Below, one piece after another: positions 1 to 6,372 of a DNA stretch of 64,000 nt. The position numbers were made by a program, and so were the translations under genes. The first letter of the stretch is position 1, and each line of letters opens with the position of its first letter. The notes beneath the pieces are model-generated. The model was not told where the DNA came from. It saw only the letters and a program-made list of their open reading frames with translations, and searched no databases. The stretch comes from Ancylobacter novellus (GTDB lineage Bacteria; Pseudomonadota; Alphaproteobacteria; Rhizobiales; Methylopilaceae), in assembly GCA_003241695.1 (NCBI GenBank), contig QFPN01000006.1, forward strand, positions 62,001 to 126,000. The letters are read 5' to 3'.

Positions 1-394
1 ATAGGTGGAAGGCTCAGAAGGCCCGCCGTCACGGCGGGTTTTTTATTGACCGGGCGCCTGTTGAAGGATCGGCGGTCGCGCCAGCTCAGTCGGCCGGTCG
101 CGCACCTAGCTCGGAAGCCTTCGCATCGCCGCGGGCATGCGTAAGCGCGAGCAAATTCCCAGAAGAACATGAACGCCCCGACGCCCCACGTTCGCCGTGA
201 GAGGGTCGCGACCCGCGCGGTCGCCTTTTCGATCGCGCGCGTAGCGCTGGGCAGCGCGCCGCGTTCTTGGCTGGTCCGCGGCGCGCTGCCGCTAGCGTGC
301 GGAGATCATCCACCCAATTATGGCCAACCCGATCAGTGCGAGGGCAACGATCGCTGTCGTACCCTCCGCCTCTCCATGGAGAATGTTGAAGAAG
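1..394. other. Noncoding stretch at the left edge
   Basis: I see no convincing gene here. It opens with a rho-independent terminator of a gene lying outside the window. The 15 bases at 191-205 (TTCGCCGTGAGAGGG) are identical to the anticodon arm of the tRNA-Glu gene at 10353-10367, but no complete tRNA can be folded around them. Small open frames on both strands lack ribosome sites and look like chance frames. Confidence 0.5.
22..44 (+). terminator. Rho-independent terminator
   Basis: A perfect 7-bp stem (CCCGCCG / CGGCGGG) with a 3-base loop is followed directly by six T residues on the plus strand. It would end a transcript entering from the left, from a gene not in the window. Confidence 0.8.
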
Positions 395-1597
395 CTAACT
401 TTCAGTTTTTCGGACTTTCTGCGCAACGGCTCGCTCCAAGAGGACAGCACTAGCCATCGATAGTGGACCGGGACCGGGCGGGACGTGTTTACGCGATCGC
501 CGCGTCGCTGCGCCGTCTTCGGGTAAACCCGCCCTCTTTATAGCCTGCAATCGGGATACCTCTCGACCAGCCTCGTCAAGATGGGCCTCAGCAAGCTTTA
601 AGAGCGCGATCTCTTCCTCCGCGGACCGAGACTTCTTGGGTATTATGTCTGCCGCCAACTTTGCGCGGTGAAGATGAAACTTCGCCGCCCAGTCCGATTC
701 ATGCGCAGCCGAATCGCCGTCCGGAGTTTCTTCGGGCAAACCCGCATAAACCGACGGACGCTCGCCCTGCGCCACCCGGATAATCGCACCCTGCATGCTC
801 TCATTCCGCTGGCCGGTAGCGATTTCGTGAATAAGACCGGCGAAATGGCTAAAATCTGAACCAGGCATTGTAACGAATTTAGGCCCGTTGAACCTCCACG
901 ATAAGTATCGTGCGTTCTCAACGGAGTTTAGTTTTGGCCTTGACTCCGCCGGAGCTCTTGAAATGTACCGATCCGGTCCGCCGTCATGGGAAATATCTTC
1001 GGCCAATAACTCTGCCGTCAATCTAAATACGTCGATCGGCGAGATAATCGAAAAGTATTGAAGCGGCTCCCTGATATCCGCGTAGGCATCGTGGAATGCG
1101 TAGGAGAGCTGCCAATGACGACCGATCTCTGTGTTTATCTCGTCTAACAAACTTTCGATTCTGCGGACTGACTTTTGAAGTGCAGCTTTACTGGTCTGAC
1201 GGCGACTCGCCTTAGTCATATCCGACGACTGAAGCGCTGAGGCGACAACCGCGTTGACAAAAAGTATTAGATCCAGCGGTTTGTCAGGTGAAATACATTC
1301 TATGAGAGACGGCAGTAACGCTTCTGCTCTTTCTAAAACGTCTTTTTCGATTGGCAATCGCTCTATACCACGCCAGCGATAGGCGCTGCATTCTTCAAAT
1401 CCGCGAAGTCCTACCCACTTTCTATCGGCGCAATAAGCAACAATACGCTCGATGCTCGCCGCCGATAGCGTCGAGACAAAACTGCGCATCTTGCCAGACC
1501 TAATCCGCACCCACGGCATGGAAGAACCATACCCCAAATTTGGACCCTTCCACACCACAGGATGCAGAAAGCGCCGCGGCCCACCATAGTAATTCAT
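395..1597 (-). CDS. Low-GC hypothetical protein bordering the integrative element
   Basis: A 400-residue open frame that I do not recognise. The protein looks soluble and mixed alpha-helical, has no signal peptide or clear membrane segment, and ends in a basic, Arg/Lys-rich tail. Its DNA is clearly more AT-rich than the core genes of the window, a sign of horizontal transfer. The ATG at 1597 has no obvious Shine-Dalgarno site; in-frame ATGs at 1519 and 1489 are alternatives. It lies on the same strand as the reverse transcriptase upstream, but outside the 17-bp attachment repeat at 1664-1680, so it would sit directly downstream of tRNA-Glu in a strain without the element. It may belong to an older or tandem island. 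Function unknown. Confidence 0.6.
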   Translation of the reverse strand: MNYYGGPRRFLHPVVWKGPNLGYGSSMPWVRIRSGKMRSFVSTLSAASIERIVAYCADRKWVGLRGFEECSAYRWRGIERLPIEKDVLERAEALLPSLIECISPDKPLDLILFVNAVVASALQSSDMTKASRRQTSKAALQKSVRRIESLLDEINTEIGRHWQLSYAFHDAYADIREPLQYFSIISPIDVFRLTAELLAEDISHDGGPDRYISRAPAESRPKLNSVENARYLSWRFNGPKFVTMPGSDFSHFAGLIHEIATGQRNESMQGAIIRVAQGERPSVYAGLPEETPDGDSAAHESDWAAKFHLHRAKLAADIIPKKSRSAEEEIALLKLAEAHLDEAGREVSRLQAIKRAGLPEDGAATRRSRKHVPPGPGPLSMASAVLLERAVAQKVRKTES

Positions 1598-1663
1598 ACA
1601 GTAATTCTATCGCACAGCAGATAATCTGCTTGACGCTAAATCATTGAGCTAAAAGGTAATTTA

Positions 1664-1680
1664 TGGCGCTCCCAAGGGGA
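1664..1680 (+). repeat. Distal attachment-site copy (17-bp direct repeat)
   Basis: TGGCGCTCCCAAGGGGA is identical to the last 17 bases of the tRNA-Glu gene at 10322-10338. The match stops abruptly on both sides, as expected for the duplicated core of a tRNA-targeting integrase. Confidence 0.85.
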
Positions 1681-1841
1681 TACGCAGCCGCACTCATAGT
1701 CTATAACGATCGCAGTGGCTTACAGTAGGCCGTCGCCTCGCCGATGTACCATAAGCGCGTGCCTCCCGTCTAGAATTTGGGGTCACACGTTTGAAACCCC
1801 TCCCTACGTGGAGCGGTTGCGAGCTCCCCCCCGTGGGGGTG

Positions 1842-3083
1842 TTAGCGCTGGCGTTTTGGACGGGAGGCGTTCAGGTTTCTGATAGCTTGGTCCGCCTCTC
1901 GCTCAAACCTCTTGATCTGTCTCAAGACACCCTTGGACCCGAGCGCCTTCGCGGCCCGGCGTGCGTAAGACGAGAAGTTTCGCACCCCAATCGGGGAGAA
2001 CCGCTTGCGCAGTTTCTTCGTGAAGACTGACTCAGCATATCCTGCCTCGATGGCTGCACGACCGTCTTCGCCAGTAATCCGGACTGCCCGCCGCATCTTC
2101 CGCCACTGACGAGCGAGAGAGCTAGCTCGAATAGTCGCTCCGCTCGGGCTCATATCAAATCCGAGATACTGGAACGATTGCGTCGCGGCCGGATCAAAAT
2201 CACTGATCTCCGACTTATCGTCATTCAAACTAAGAGAGACGTTAGAAAGCAAGTCTCCCAAGCGATCCTTAAGCATCTCCGCATGTTCGTGCGGCGAGAT
2301 GACGAGAATATCATCACTATATCTCTGATAAAGCGCGTTTGAATTAAAACAAGCCAACTGCATTTCCTTGTCGATGTCCAGCATGTAGAGATTGGACAAG
2401 CAGGCGCTAATTGGTGTGCCTTGGGGTACTCCAAACCGATCCTCATGCAGGCCTATATTTATCCCCGCAGCCTTCATCTCTTTGATTGTGCCTATGAGGC
2501 GGTAAGAGGGGCTATTAATACGATCTAGGAAAGCCTCGTGTTCTCTAATATTGGCAAGCTCTATATGTCGAAACTTTGTAACTGCCTTAAAGACGCTGTA
2601 CCAGTCACCAGGCAACTCCTTAACATCTAGGAGCATTTTAAGCTTAGCTTTGAGAAGCTTGTGATCTAAATTATCGAAAAAGCCGGTGACGTCGAACGCC
2701 ATCACTTTGCACGGCGCGATATCAAGCGCAAAAGCACGTGCCTGAGCGGCAAAGTCATAGTTGCTTCTGCCGAGCTTCCTATAGCCGATCACATTATCCG
2801 TCAGCCCACGACGACCGTACTCGGCCTCTAGCAATTCTGTAATCTTATAGGAATATAGCGAAAGGATTGCCGCATCTCGATGCGATGCGTAGCATATCAT
2901 CCGAGACTTAAATCGGGTCTTATTCTCCTGTGGGCGATAACGTTTGATGCGTTTGATATAGCGTAGCAACGGAAGCCACGTATGTGACTGGACTGAACGT
3001 GGATCTTCAATGTGGCGGAGGAAGCTTTCGCCGACGGGCACGTCCAGATGCTTGTAGTTCCGTGCTCTAAACCAGGCCCGCAA
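1842..3083 (-). CDS. drt2: Reverse transcriptase, antiviral DRT2 (UG2) type
   Basis: A 413-residue stand-alone reverse transcriptase. Palm motifs in order: motif A with D131 in FDVTGFFDNLDH; motif B GVPQGTPISA (218-227); catalytic YSDD (255-258); motif D LNDDKSEI (286-293); and FQYLGF (304-309). The N-terminal RARNYKHLDVPVG stretch, the YASHRD motif (65-70) and the VIGYRKLGRSNYDFA block resemble my recollection of the UG2/DRT2 family. That family defends against phage by rolling-circle reverse transcription of an adjacent noncoding RNA. There is no maturase or HNH region (against a group II intron) and no retron VTG/NAxxH signature. Start: TTG at 3083 with AGGGGA seven bases upstream; no good ATG nearby. 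A CCCCC/GGGGG hairpin (1826-1839) lies just past the stop but lacks a T run. The DNA is lower in GC than the core. The reverse-transcriptase call is near certain; the DRT2 subtype is from memory. Confidence 0.78.
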   Translation of the reverse strand: MRAWFRARNYKHLDVPVGESFLRHIEDPRSVQSHTWLPLLRYIKRIKRYRPQENKTRFKSRMICYASHRDAAILSLYSYKITELLEAEYGRRGLTDNVIGYRKLGRSNYDFAAQARAFALDIAPCKVMAFDVTGFFDNLDHKLLKAKLKMLLDVKELPGDWYSVFKAVTKFRHIELANIREHEAFLDRINSPSYRLIGTIKEMKAAGINIGLHEDRFGVPQGTPISACLSNLYMLDIDKEMQLACFNSNALYQRYSDDILVISPHEHAEMLKDRLGDLLSNVSLSLNDDKSEISDFDPAATQSFQYLGFDMSPSGATIRASSLARQWRKMRRAVRITGEDGRAAIEAGYAESVFTKKLRKRFSPIGVRNFSSYARRAAKALGSKGVLRQIKRFEREADQAIRNLNASRPKRQR

Positions 3084-3250
3084 CTTGCGTCCCCTATTGC
3101 AAACTCCGGAGGGCTAGCTCTGGCCCCGAACCTCGGCAAATGCCGAACGCCCCCCGGACGCACGCCTCAATCCATCAGCTTGTTCCTGCTGTCTCCAAGC
3201 AGGCTTCCCCCGACGCGGGCCTCTAAACGCAAGGCGGTATAGTGTAGTCT
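3084..3250 (-). ncRNA. Candidate templating noncoding RNA of the DRT2 system
   Basis: In known DRT2 systems the RNA template lies just upstream of the reverse transcriptase. Here, on the same strand, the stretch holds compact hairpins: 3185-3203 (arms CCTGCT/AGCAGG, 7-base loop), 3133-3146 (TCGGC/GCCGA, tetraloop) and an overlapping alternative at 3201-3222 (AGGC/GCCT around CCCG/CGGG). A further TCGAGC/GCTCGA hairpin lies at 3258-3272. One sense-strand frame is free of stops from 3494 down to 3117. A weak -10-like TACACT lies at 3241-3246, without a convincing -35. The ends are my estimate; the RNA could extend to about 3450. Confidence 0.38.
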
Positions 3251-3466
3251 TGGAGGTTCGAGCTATGCTCGATGTCTCATCGCTTCTCGGCGCATTCGCG
3301 CTCCCAACTCTCGTCGGGTTCATCGCGGCGTGCCGGCTTCGAGTTGACGTATCCAACGACCGTACCGACGGCCAATTCCGGCGGCTCGAAGAGGATGGGT
3401 GTTCGATCTCTGTTCTGCAAGGGCGGTGGAGATCGTTTCCCCAATAATAGTTCAACCGACCGGGCC

Positions 3467-3577
3467 GTCCGTTAGAGTATGCCCTTGCGGACATTTCGGG
3501 CTTCCAGCGCAGGGCTGTCCGCTAGGATTGACGCAGAGTCAGCGGACACATATTAAACGGACAGTATCTCATCGGAC
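3467..3577. repeat. res-like array of GTCCG/CGGAC motifs upstream of the recombinase
   Basis: Six copies of a GTCCG/CGGAC motif occur in 111 bp: GTCCG at 3467, CGGACA at 3488, TGTCCG at 3516, CGGACA at 3543 and 3558, and CGGAC at 3573. The pair at 3516-3548 is an inverted repeat with perfect 8-bp arms (TGTCCGCT/AGCGGACA) over 33 bp, and the pair at 3467-3492 spans 26 bp. These sizes match the subsites of serine-resolvase res loci. The array overlaps the recombinase promoter, so it could serve both as crossover site and as operator for autoregulation. Confidence 0.6.
3528..3556 (+). promoter_or_regulatory. Promoter of the serine recombinase
   Basis: TTGACG (3528-3533) is followed after exactly 17 bp by TATTAA (3551-3556), 37 bp before the ATG. 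The -35 box and spacer lie inside the 33-bp inverted repeat of the res-like array, so recombinase binding would compete with RNA polymerase. Confidence 0.6.
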
Positions 3578-3592
3578 GGCAGGGAGCCGACT

Positions 3593-4225
3593 ATGCAGAC
3601 TGTGCTATACGCCCGCGTGTCCACGGCCGACCAGACGCTTGCTCATCAGCAGACCCAAGCTGAAAAGGCCGGCTTCAGGTTCGACGCTGTGGTTTCCGAC
3701 CATGGCGTGTCTGGCGTCTCGACGAAGCTCCGGGAGCGCCCTGAAGGCCGCAGGCTGTTTGATATGCTCCGCCGGGGTGACCTGCTTGTGGTCCGCTGGG
3801 TGGACCGTCTAGGCCGCAACTACGCCGACGTGACGGAGACGCTTCGAGAGTTCATGGGCCGGGGCGTCGTGGTTCGGACGGTCATCAATCAGATGGAATT
3901 CGACGGGGCCACCTCAGACCCCATGAAGCAGGCTGTCAGGGACGCTCTCATAGCCTTTATGGCGGCCACCGCGCAGGCCCAGGCCGAGGCCACGAAGGAA
4001 GCGCAGAAGACTGGCATAGAGCACGCCAAGGCCACAGAGGGGACCTATAGGGGTCGCAAGCCGAGCTTCACACGCGACGCCTTCGAGACCGTGCAGAACC
4101 TGCTCGCAGCGGGACGGGGAGTGTCAGAGATTAGCAGCGAGACAGGCCTAACGCGGCAGACGGTTTATCGCATTAGAGAAGACACGGTGGGGGCAGAGAA
4201 GGCGCTGGCTTTGTGGGGACTGTGA
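3593..4225 (+). CDS. Serine recombinase (resolvase/invertase family)
   Basis: A 210-residue small serine recombinase that cuts and rejoins DNA through a phosphoserine intermediate. The N-terminal catalytic domain begins YARVSTADQ with nucleophile S10 and R8, followed by the typical RLFDMLRRGDLLVVRWVDRLGR region with catalytic arginines (about 53-75). A long helix (about 100-140) leads to a C-terminal helix-turn-helix (about 175-200: GVSEISSETGLTRQTVYRI). Length matches Tn3 resolvase and Hin-type invertases. AGGGAG lies seven bases before the ATG. The res-like array is immediately upstream. It probably resolves multimers of the element or mediates local inversion; the partner site for inversion was not found. 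Confidence 0.92.
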   Translation: MQTVLYARVSTADQTLAHQQTQAEKAGFRFDAVVSDHGVSGVSTKLRERPEGRRLFDMLRRGDLLVVRWVDRLGRNYADVTETLREFMGRGVVVRTVINQMEFDGATSDPMKQAVRDALIAFMAATAQAQAEATKEAQKTGIEHAKATEGTYRGRKPSFTRDAFETVQNLLAAGRGVSEISSETGLTRQTVYRIREDTVGAEKALALWGL

Positions 4226-4575
4226 GCGAGGCGAATGGCGGCGTGATCCCGACGTGGTCTGATTGGAGACCTTTTCCCGATCCTCGAAAAGGAGAAGATT
4301 TAACATCTCCTATTGGACCTGGATGCTATGAGCTCAGGCATCGACGGACAGACGAACTTATTCTATTCGGGATGTCATCAAATGTGGCGGCGAGGCTTTC
4401 TTCACTTCTTCCAAAGCCGTGGGGATGTGGAACGCGGAGTAATTCGGCCAAACGGGACTATGTGATGGCCGCTCTCGCCGACGTCGATTATCGCACGATC
4501 GCTACTACAACGCGCTTGGAAGCCTCCTTGATAGAGAACTCGTTTGACCGGAGGCGTTACCGCTTCCCGTCATAG
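4222..4575 (+). CDS. Small GIY-YIG-like protein
   Basis: A 117-residue protein. The pattern GCYELR (for GIY), a beta strand, then LILFGMSSNVAARL (for YIG plus the Arg helix) and a late Glu in RLEASLIENSF resembles the GIY-YIG nuclease fold. The GIY and YIG triplets themselves are degenerate, so catalysis is uncertain. The GTG at 4222 overlaps the recombinase stop (GTGA), implying translational coupling; a GTG at 4213 is also in frame. Being in one operon with the recombinase suggests a DNA-processing role, but this is inference. Confidence 0.55.
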   Translation: MSEANGGVIPTWSDWRPFPDPRKGEDLTSPIGPGCYELRHRRTDELILFGMSSNVAARLSSLLPKPWGCGTRSNSAKRDYVMAALADVDYRTIATTTRLEASLIENSFDRRRYRFPS

Positions 4576-4886
4576 GCTCCCCCGCGGCATTTGCATCCAT
4601 CTCCCACTTTGCTAAGGCATTCAAACAAAACGACATACAGCGTTTCATCGGCGGTCCCATTCGCTTAGTAGCGCTCGCCTTGGCATAGGCCTGCATCGTG
4701 AGCAATATAGTATTGGGAAAAATATTCTCAGTCACCATGAGAAATTTTATGCGGCTGCAACCCCAAGGTCTTCTAGACGTCCGATGTCTTCAGGTGAGGA
4801 CATTTGCAAATCCTCAAAATTACACACATTGACAAGCAGCCAATCTCGGTGGGTTGAATGCGTGGTGCAATCACGCTCATAGCGAG
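4576..4886. other. Noncoding stretch between element modules
   Basis: This 310-bp, relatively AT-rich interval holds no gene I trust. A 77-codon minus-strand frame (4505-4738) has no ribosome site and overlaps the preceding gene. TTGACA at 4829-4834 is a possible -35 box for the following operon, but no good -10 lies at the right distance. Confidence 0.4.
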
Positions 4887-4988
4887 ATGACCATCATGCA
4901 AGCTCTAGAAGAAAGAACTTATCGCGCTTTGATGTCTGGCATCATGGGCCTCATTGATGAGGTCTTGGGCGGGGGAGACGCGCAATGA
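4887..4988 (+). CDS. Small ORF leading the polymerase-like gene operon
   Basis: A 33-codon ORF (MTIMQALEERTYRALMSGIM...) predicted to form mainly one amphipathic helix. Its TGA overlaps the ATG of the next gene (ATGA at 4985-4988), the same four-base coupling found at the following two junctions, which is the main reason to believe it. An internal in-frame ATG at 4896 is an alternative start; no strong Shine-Dalgarno site is visible. It could be a leader peptide or a small partner protein; function unknown. Confidence 0.4.
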   Translation: MTIMQALEERTYRALMSGIMGLIDEVLGGGDAQ

Positions 4989-5566
4989 GCGGCGTATTCG
5001 AGTTCCCCGCAGTCAGTCGTTCCCGTGGGCCGCTGGGAGAGGATTACCAACTGTTGATGATTTGCAGCATCCATGACGCTGCTTCAGTTGCTTGGAGGCT
5101 CAAGGACGTCGTAATTGACCGATTGGTTGCAGAGGGCGTGTTCACTGCTTCTGGTAAAGGCGGAACCTATGTCGCTTGTGCTGAGGCTCTGCCCCTATGC
5201 CTTGAGCGTATACCAATCGGCTCGAAAGTATCCCTTCTCTGCAAGGACGTCCCCCACGTGTTTCCGACAGAGTTTGGAGGGCGCGGCTATTTGAAGGACT
5301 GGAAAGATAAAGGTGACAAAGCTAAAGGTTTCAAAGGCAGGCCTCGTTGGAAAATCGTGTCCGAAGTGATGGACGCTCGTGGCCTATCTATCGCTTGCTG
5401 TCCGACCCAAACTGCCGACGCGGCAGATGATCTCAAAGCTCTGAAAGAGCGGGCTCAGGAGAGCAGCGGAGCAGAAGGCTTAGGGTACGAAAGCCCTGCG
5501 GATAAGCGAGACCGGGAGTTCCAAGAGGCGCTCGAAAGGAACGCTGAGCCAGAGTACGAGCAGTGA
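4985..5566 (+). CDS. Hypothetical element protein (193 aa)
   Basis: A soluble 193-residue protein that I do not recognise. The middle (about 75-150) alternates strands and basic segments (VSLLCKDVPHVF, GYLKDWKDKGDKAKGFKGRP, WKIVSEVMDARG) with a faint resemblance to an RNase H-like layout, too weak for a call. The last 45 residues are highly charged and helical. It overlaps by four bases the small ORF before it and the gene after it, so it is translated as part of one unit ending in the polymerase-like protein. A role in replication or maintenance of the element is inferred from context only. Confidence 0.7.
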   Translation: MSGVFEFPAVSRSRGPLGEDYQLLMICSIHDAASVAWRLKDVVIDRLVAEGVFTASGKGGTYVACAEALPLCLERIPIGSKVSLLCKDVPHVFPTEFGGRGYLKDWKDKGDKAKGFKGRPRWKIVSEVMDARGLSIACCPTQTADAADDLKALKERAQESSGAEGLGYESPADKRDREFQEALERNAEPEYEQ

Positions 5567-6372
5567 GCTCGGCCCGTCGAACTTCTCGCAAGGTCGTCCA
5601 CCGTCTCGAAAGCGCTGCCGCCTCGTCACCCTCTGACATTCGCTGCGTGATCCCCGGATGTGGCCGTCTCGTGCAGCGGGCGGCGGGTAAAGGCTTCTCT
5701 CACGACCACTGCCGCTACCACGTCCAGTTCAAGAACCGGCATGGAAGCTACTGGAAGGCGACATACAGCGCCGCCCAGCTCGCGCCCTACCGCCATGCCG
5801 CCCGCATGTTCCTTGCCGCTTACCCAAAGCAGAAAGCAGGGGGTCTCCAGAGCGTTTGGCTCATGACCCTCGGGGCCAACTACATGGCCGTCCTCGAAGC
5901 CCGCAGTCGGTCACCCGAGGTCAAGGCGTCGGCGGCGCTCGCCCGCTTAAGAGACCACGACGTGCCGGCCCTGCGGATACTGGAATCCTACCTCGCGGTG
6001 TGCGCGGCGGTCGAAGACGACCCGATCAGACGGGGCGCGGACCTTGACGAGTATCGGCGCGTGCAGGCGGCCAAGGCCGTACACCGGCTAGCCTCAGGCG
6101 AACGCAAGGACTACGGCGAGTACGTGGGCTACTACAGATACTCCCGATCGTCCGGCCTCATGCTGCGACACCTAGGGGCCGCGCTCGACGAAGCCCTCGG
6201 GACGCTCGCGCGGTGGGGCATGGACAAGATACTAGCCGAGAAGCGGGCGGCGGACGCCAAGAGATTGGAGGCCGACAAGGCCGAAGCAGAGCAGCGGGCA
6301 GGTGAGGATGCCGAACGTTGGGCAGACGCGGTGGCCGCTGTGGATAGGCTCTTTCCGGTCAAGGCTCCGTGA
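5563..6372 (+). CDS. Hypothetical zinc-finger-like element protein
   Basis: A 269-residue protein starting at a GTG that overlaps the previous stop (GTGA). Near the N terminus C28-x4-C33 and C50-x2-H53 form a plausible CCCH zinc site (CVIPGC...HDHCRYH) followed by basic residues, as in DNA- or RNA-binding fingers. The body (about 70-225) is predicted helical, and the C terminus (about 228-262) is a Lys/Glu/Ala-rich coiled coil. Its own stop overlaps the GTG of the polymerase-like gene, so the two products are probably made in step and may act together. I do not recognise the family. Confidence 0.7.
   Translation: MSSARRTSRKVVHRLESAAASSPSDIRCVIPGCGRLVQRAAGKGFSHDHCRYHVQFKNRHGSYWKATYSAAQLAPYRHAARMFLAAYPKQKAGGLQSVWLMTLGANYMAVLEARSRSPEVKASAALARLRDHDVPALRILESYLAVCAAVEDDPIRRGADLDEYRRVQAAKAVHRLASGERKDYGEYVGYYRYSRSSGLMLRHLGAALDEALGTLARWGMDKILAEKRAADAKRLEADKAEAEQRAGEDAERWADAVAAVDRLFPVKAP

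Noticed and set aside
1842..3083. Reverse transcriptase as a group II intron or retron RT
   Set aside because: No maturase or endonuclease domain and no intron RNA ends are visible; retron signatures (VTG, NAxxH) and an msr-msd-like arrangement are absent.
3114..3494. 126-codon minus-strand frame upstream of the reverse transcriptase as an ordinary protein gene
   Set aside because: Its product is Ser/Arg-rich and disordered, has no ribosome site and spans the hairpins and part of the res array. I keep it only as an open frame relevant to a DRT2-type concatemer.
4505..4738. 77-codon minus-strand ORF between element modules
   Set aside because: No Shine-Dalgarno site, no recognisable domain, and it overlaps the end of the GIY-YIG-like gene.
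4985..5566. RNase H identity for the 193-residue element protein
   Set aside because: Only a vague strand and Trp/Lys pattern fits; the acidic catalytic residues cannot be placed.
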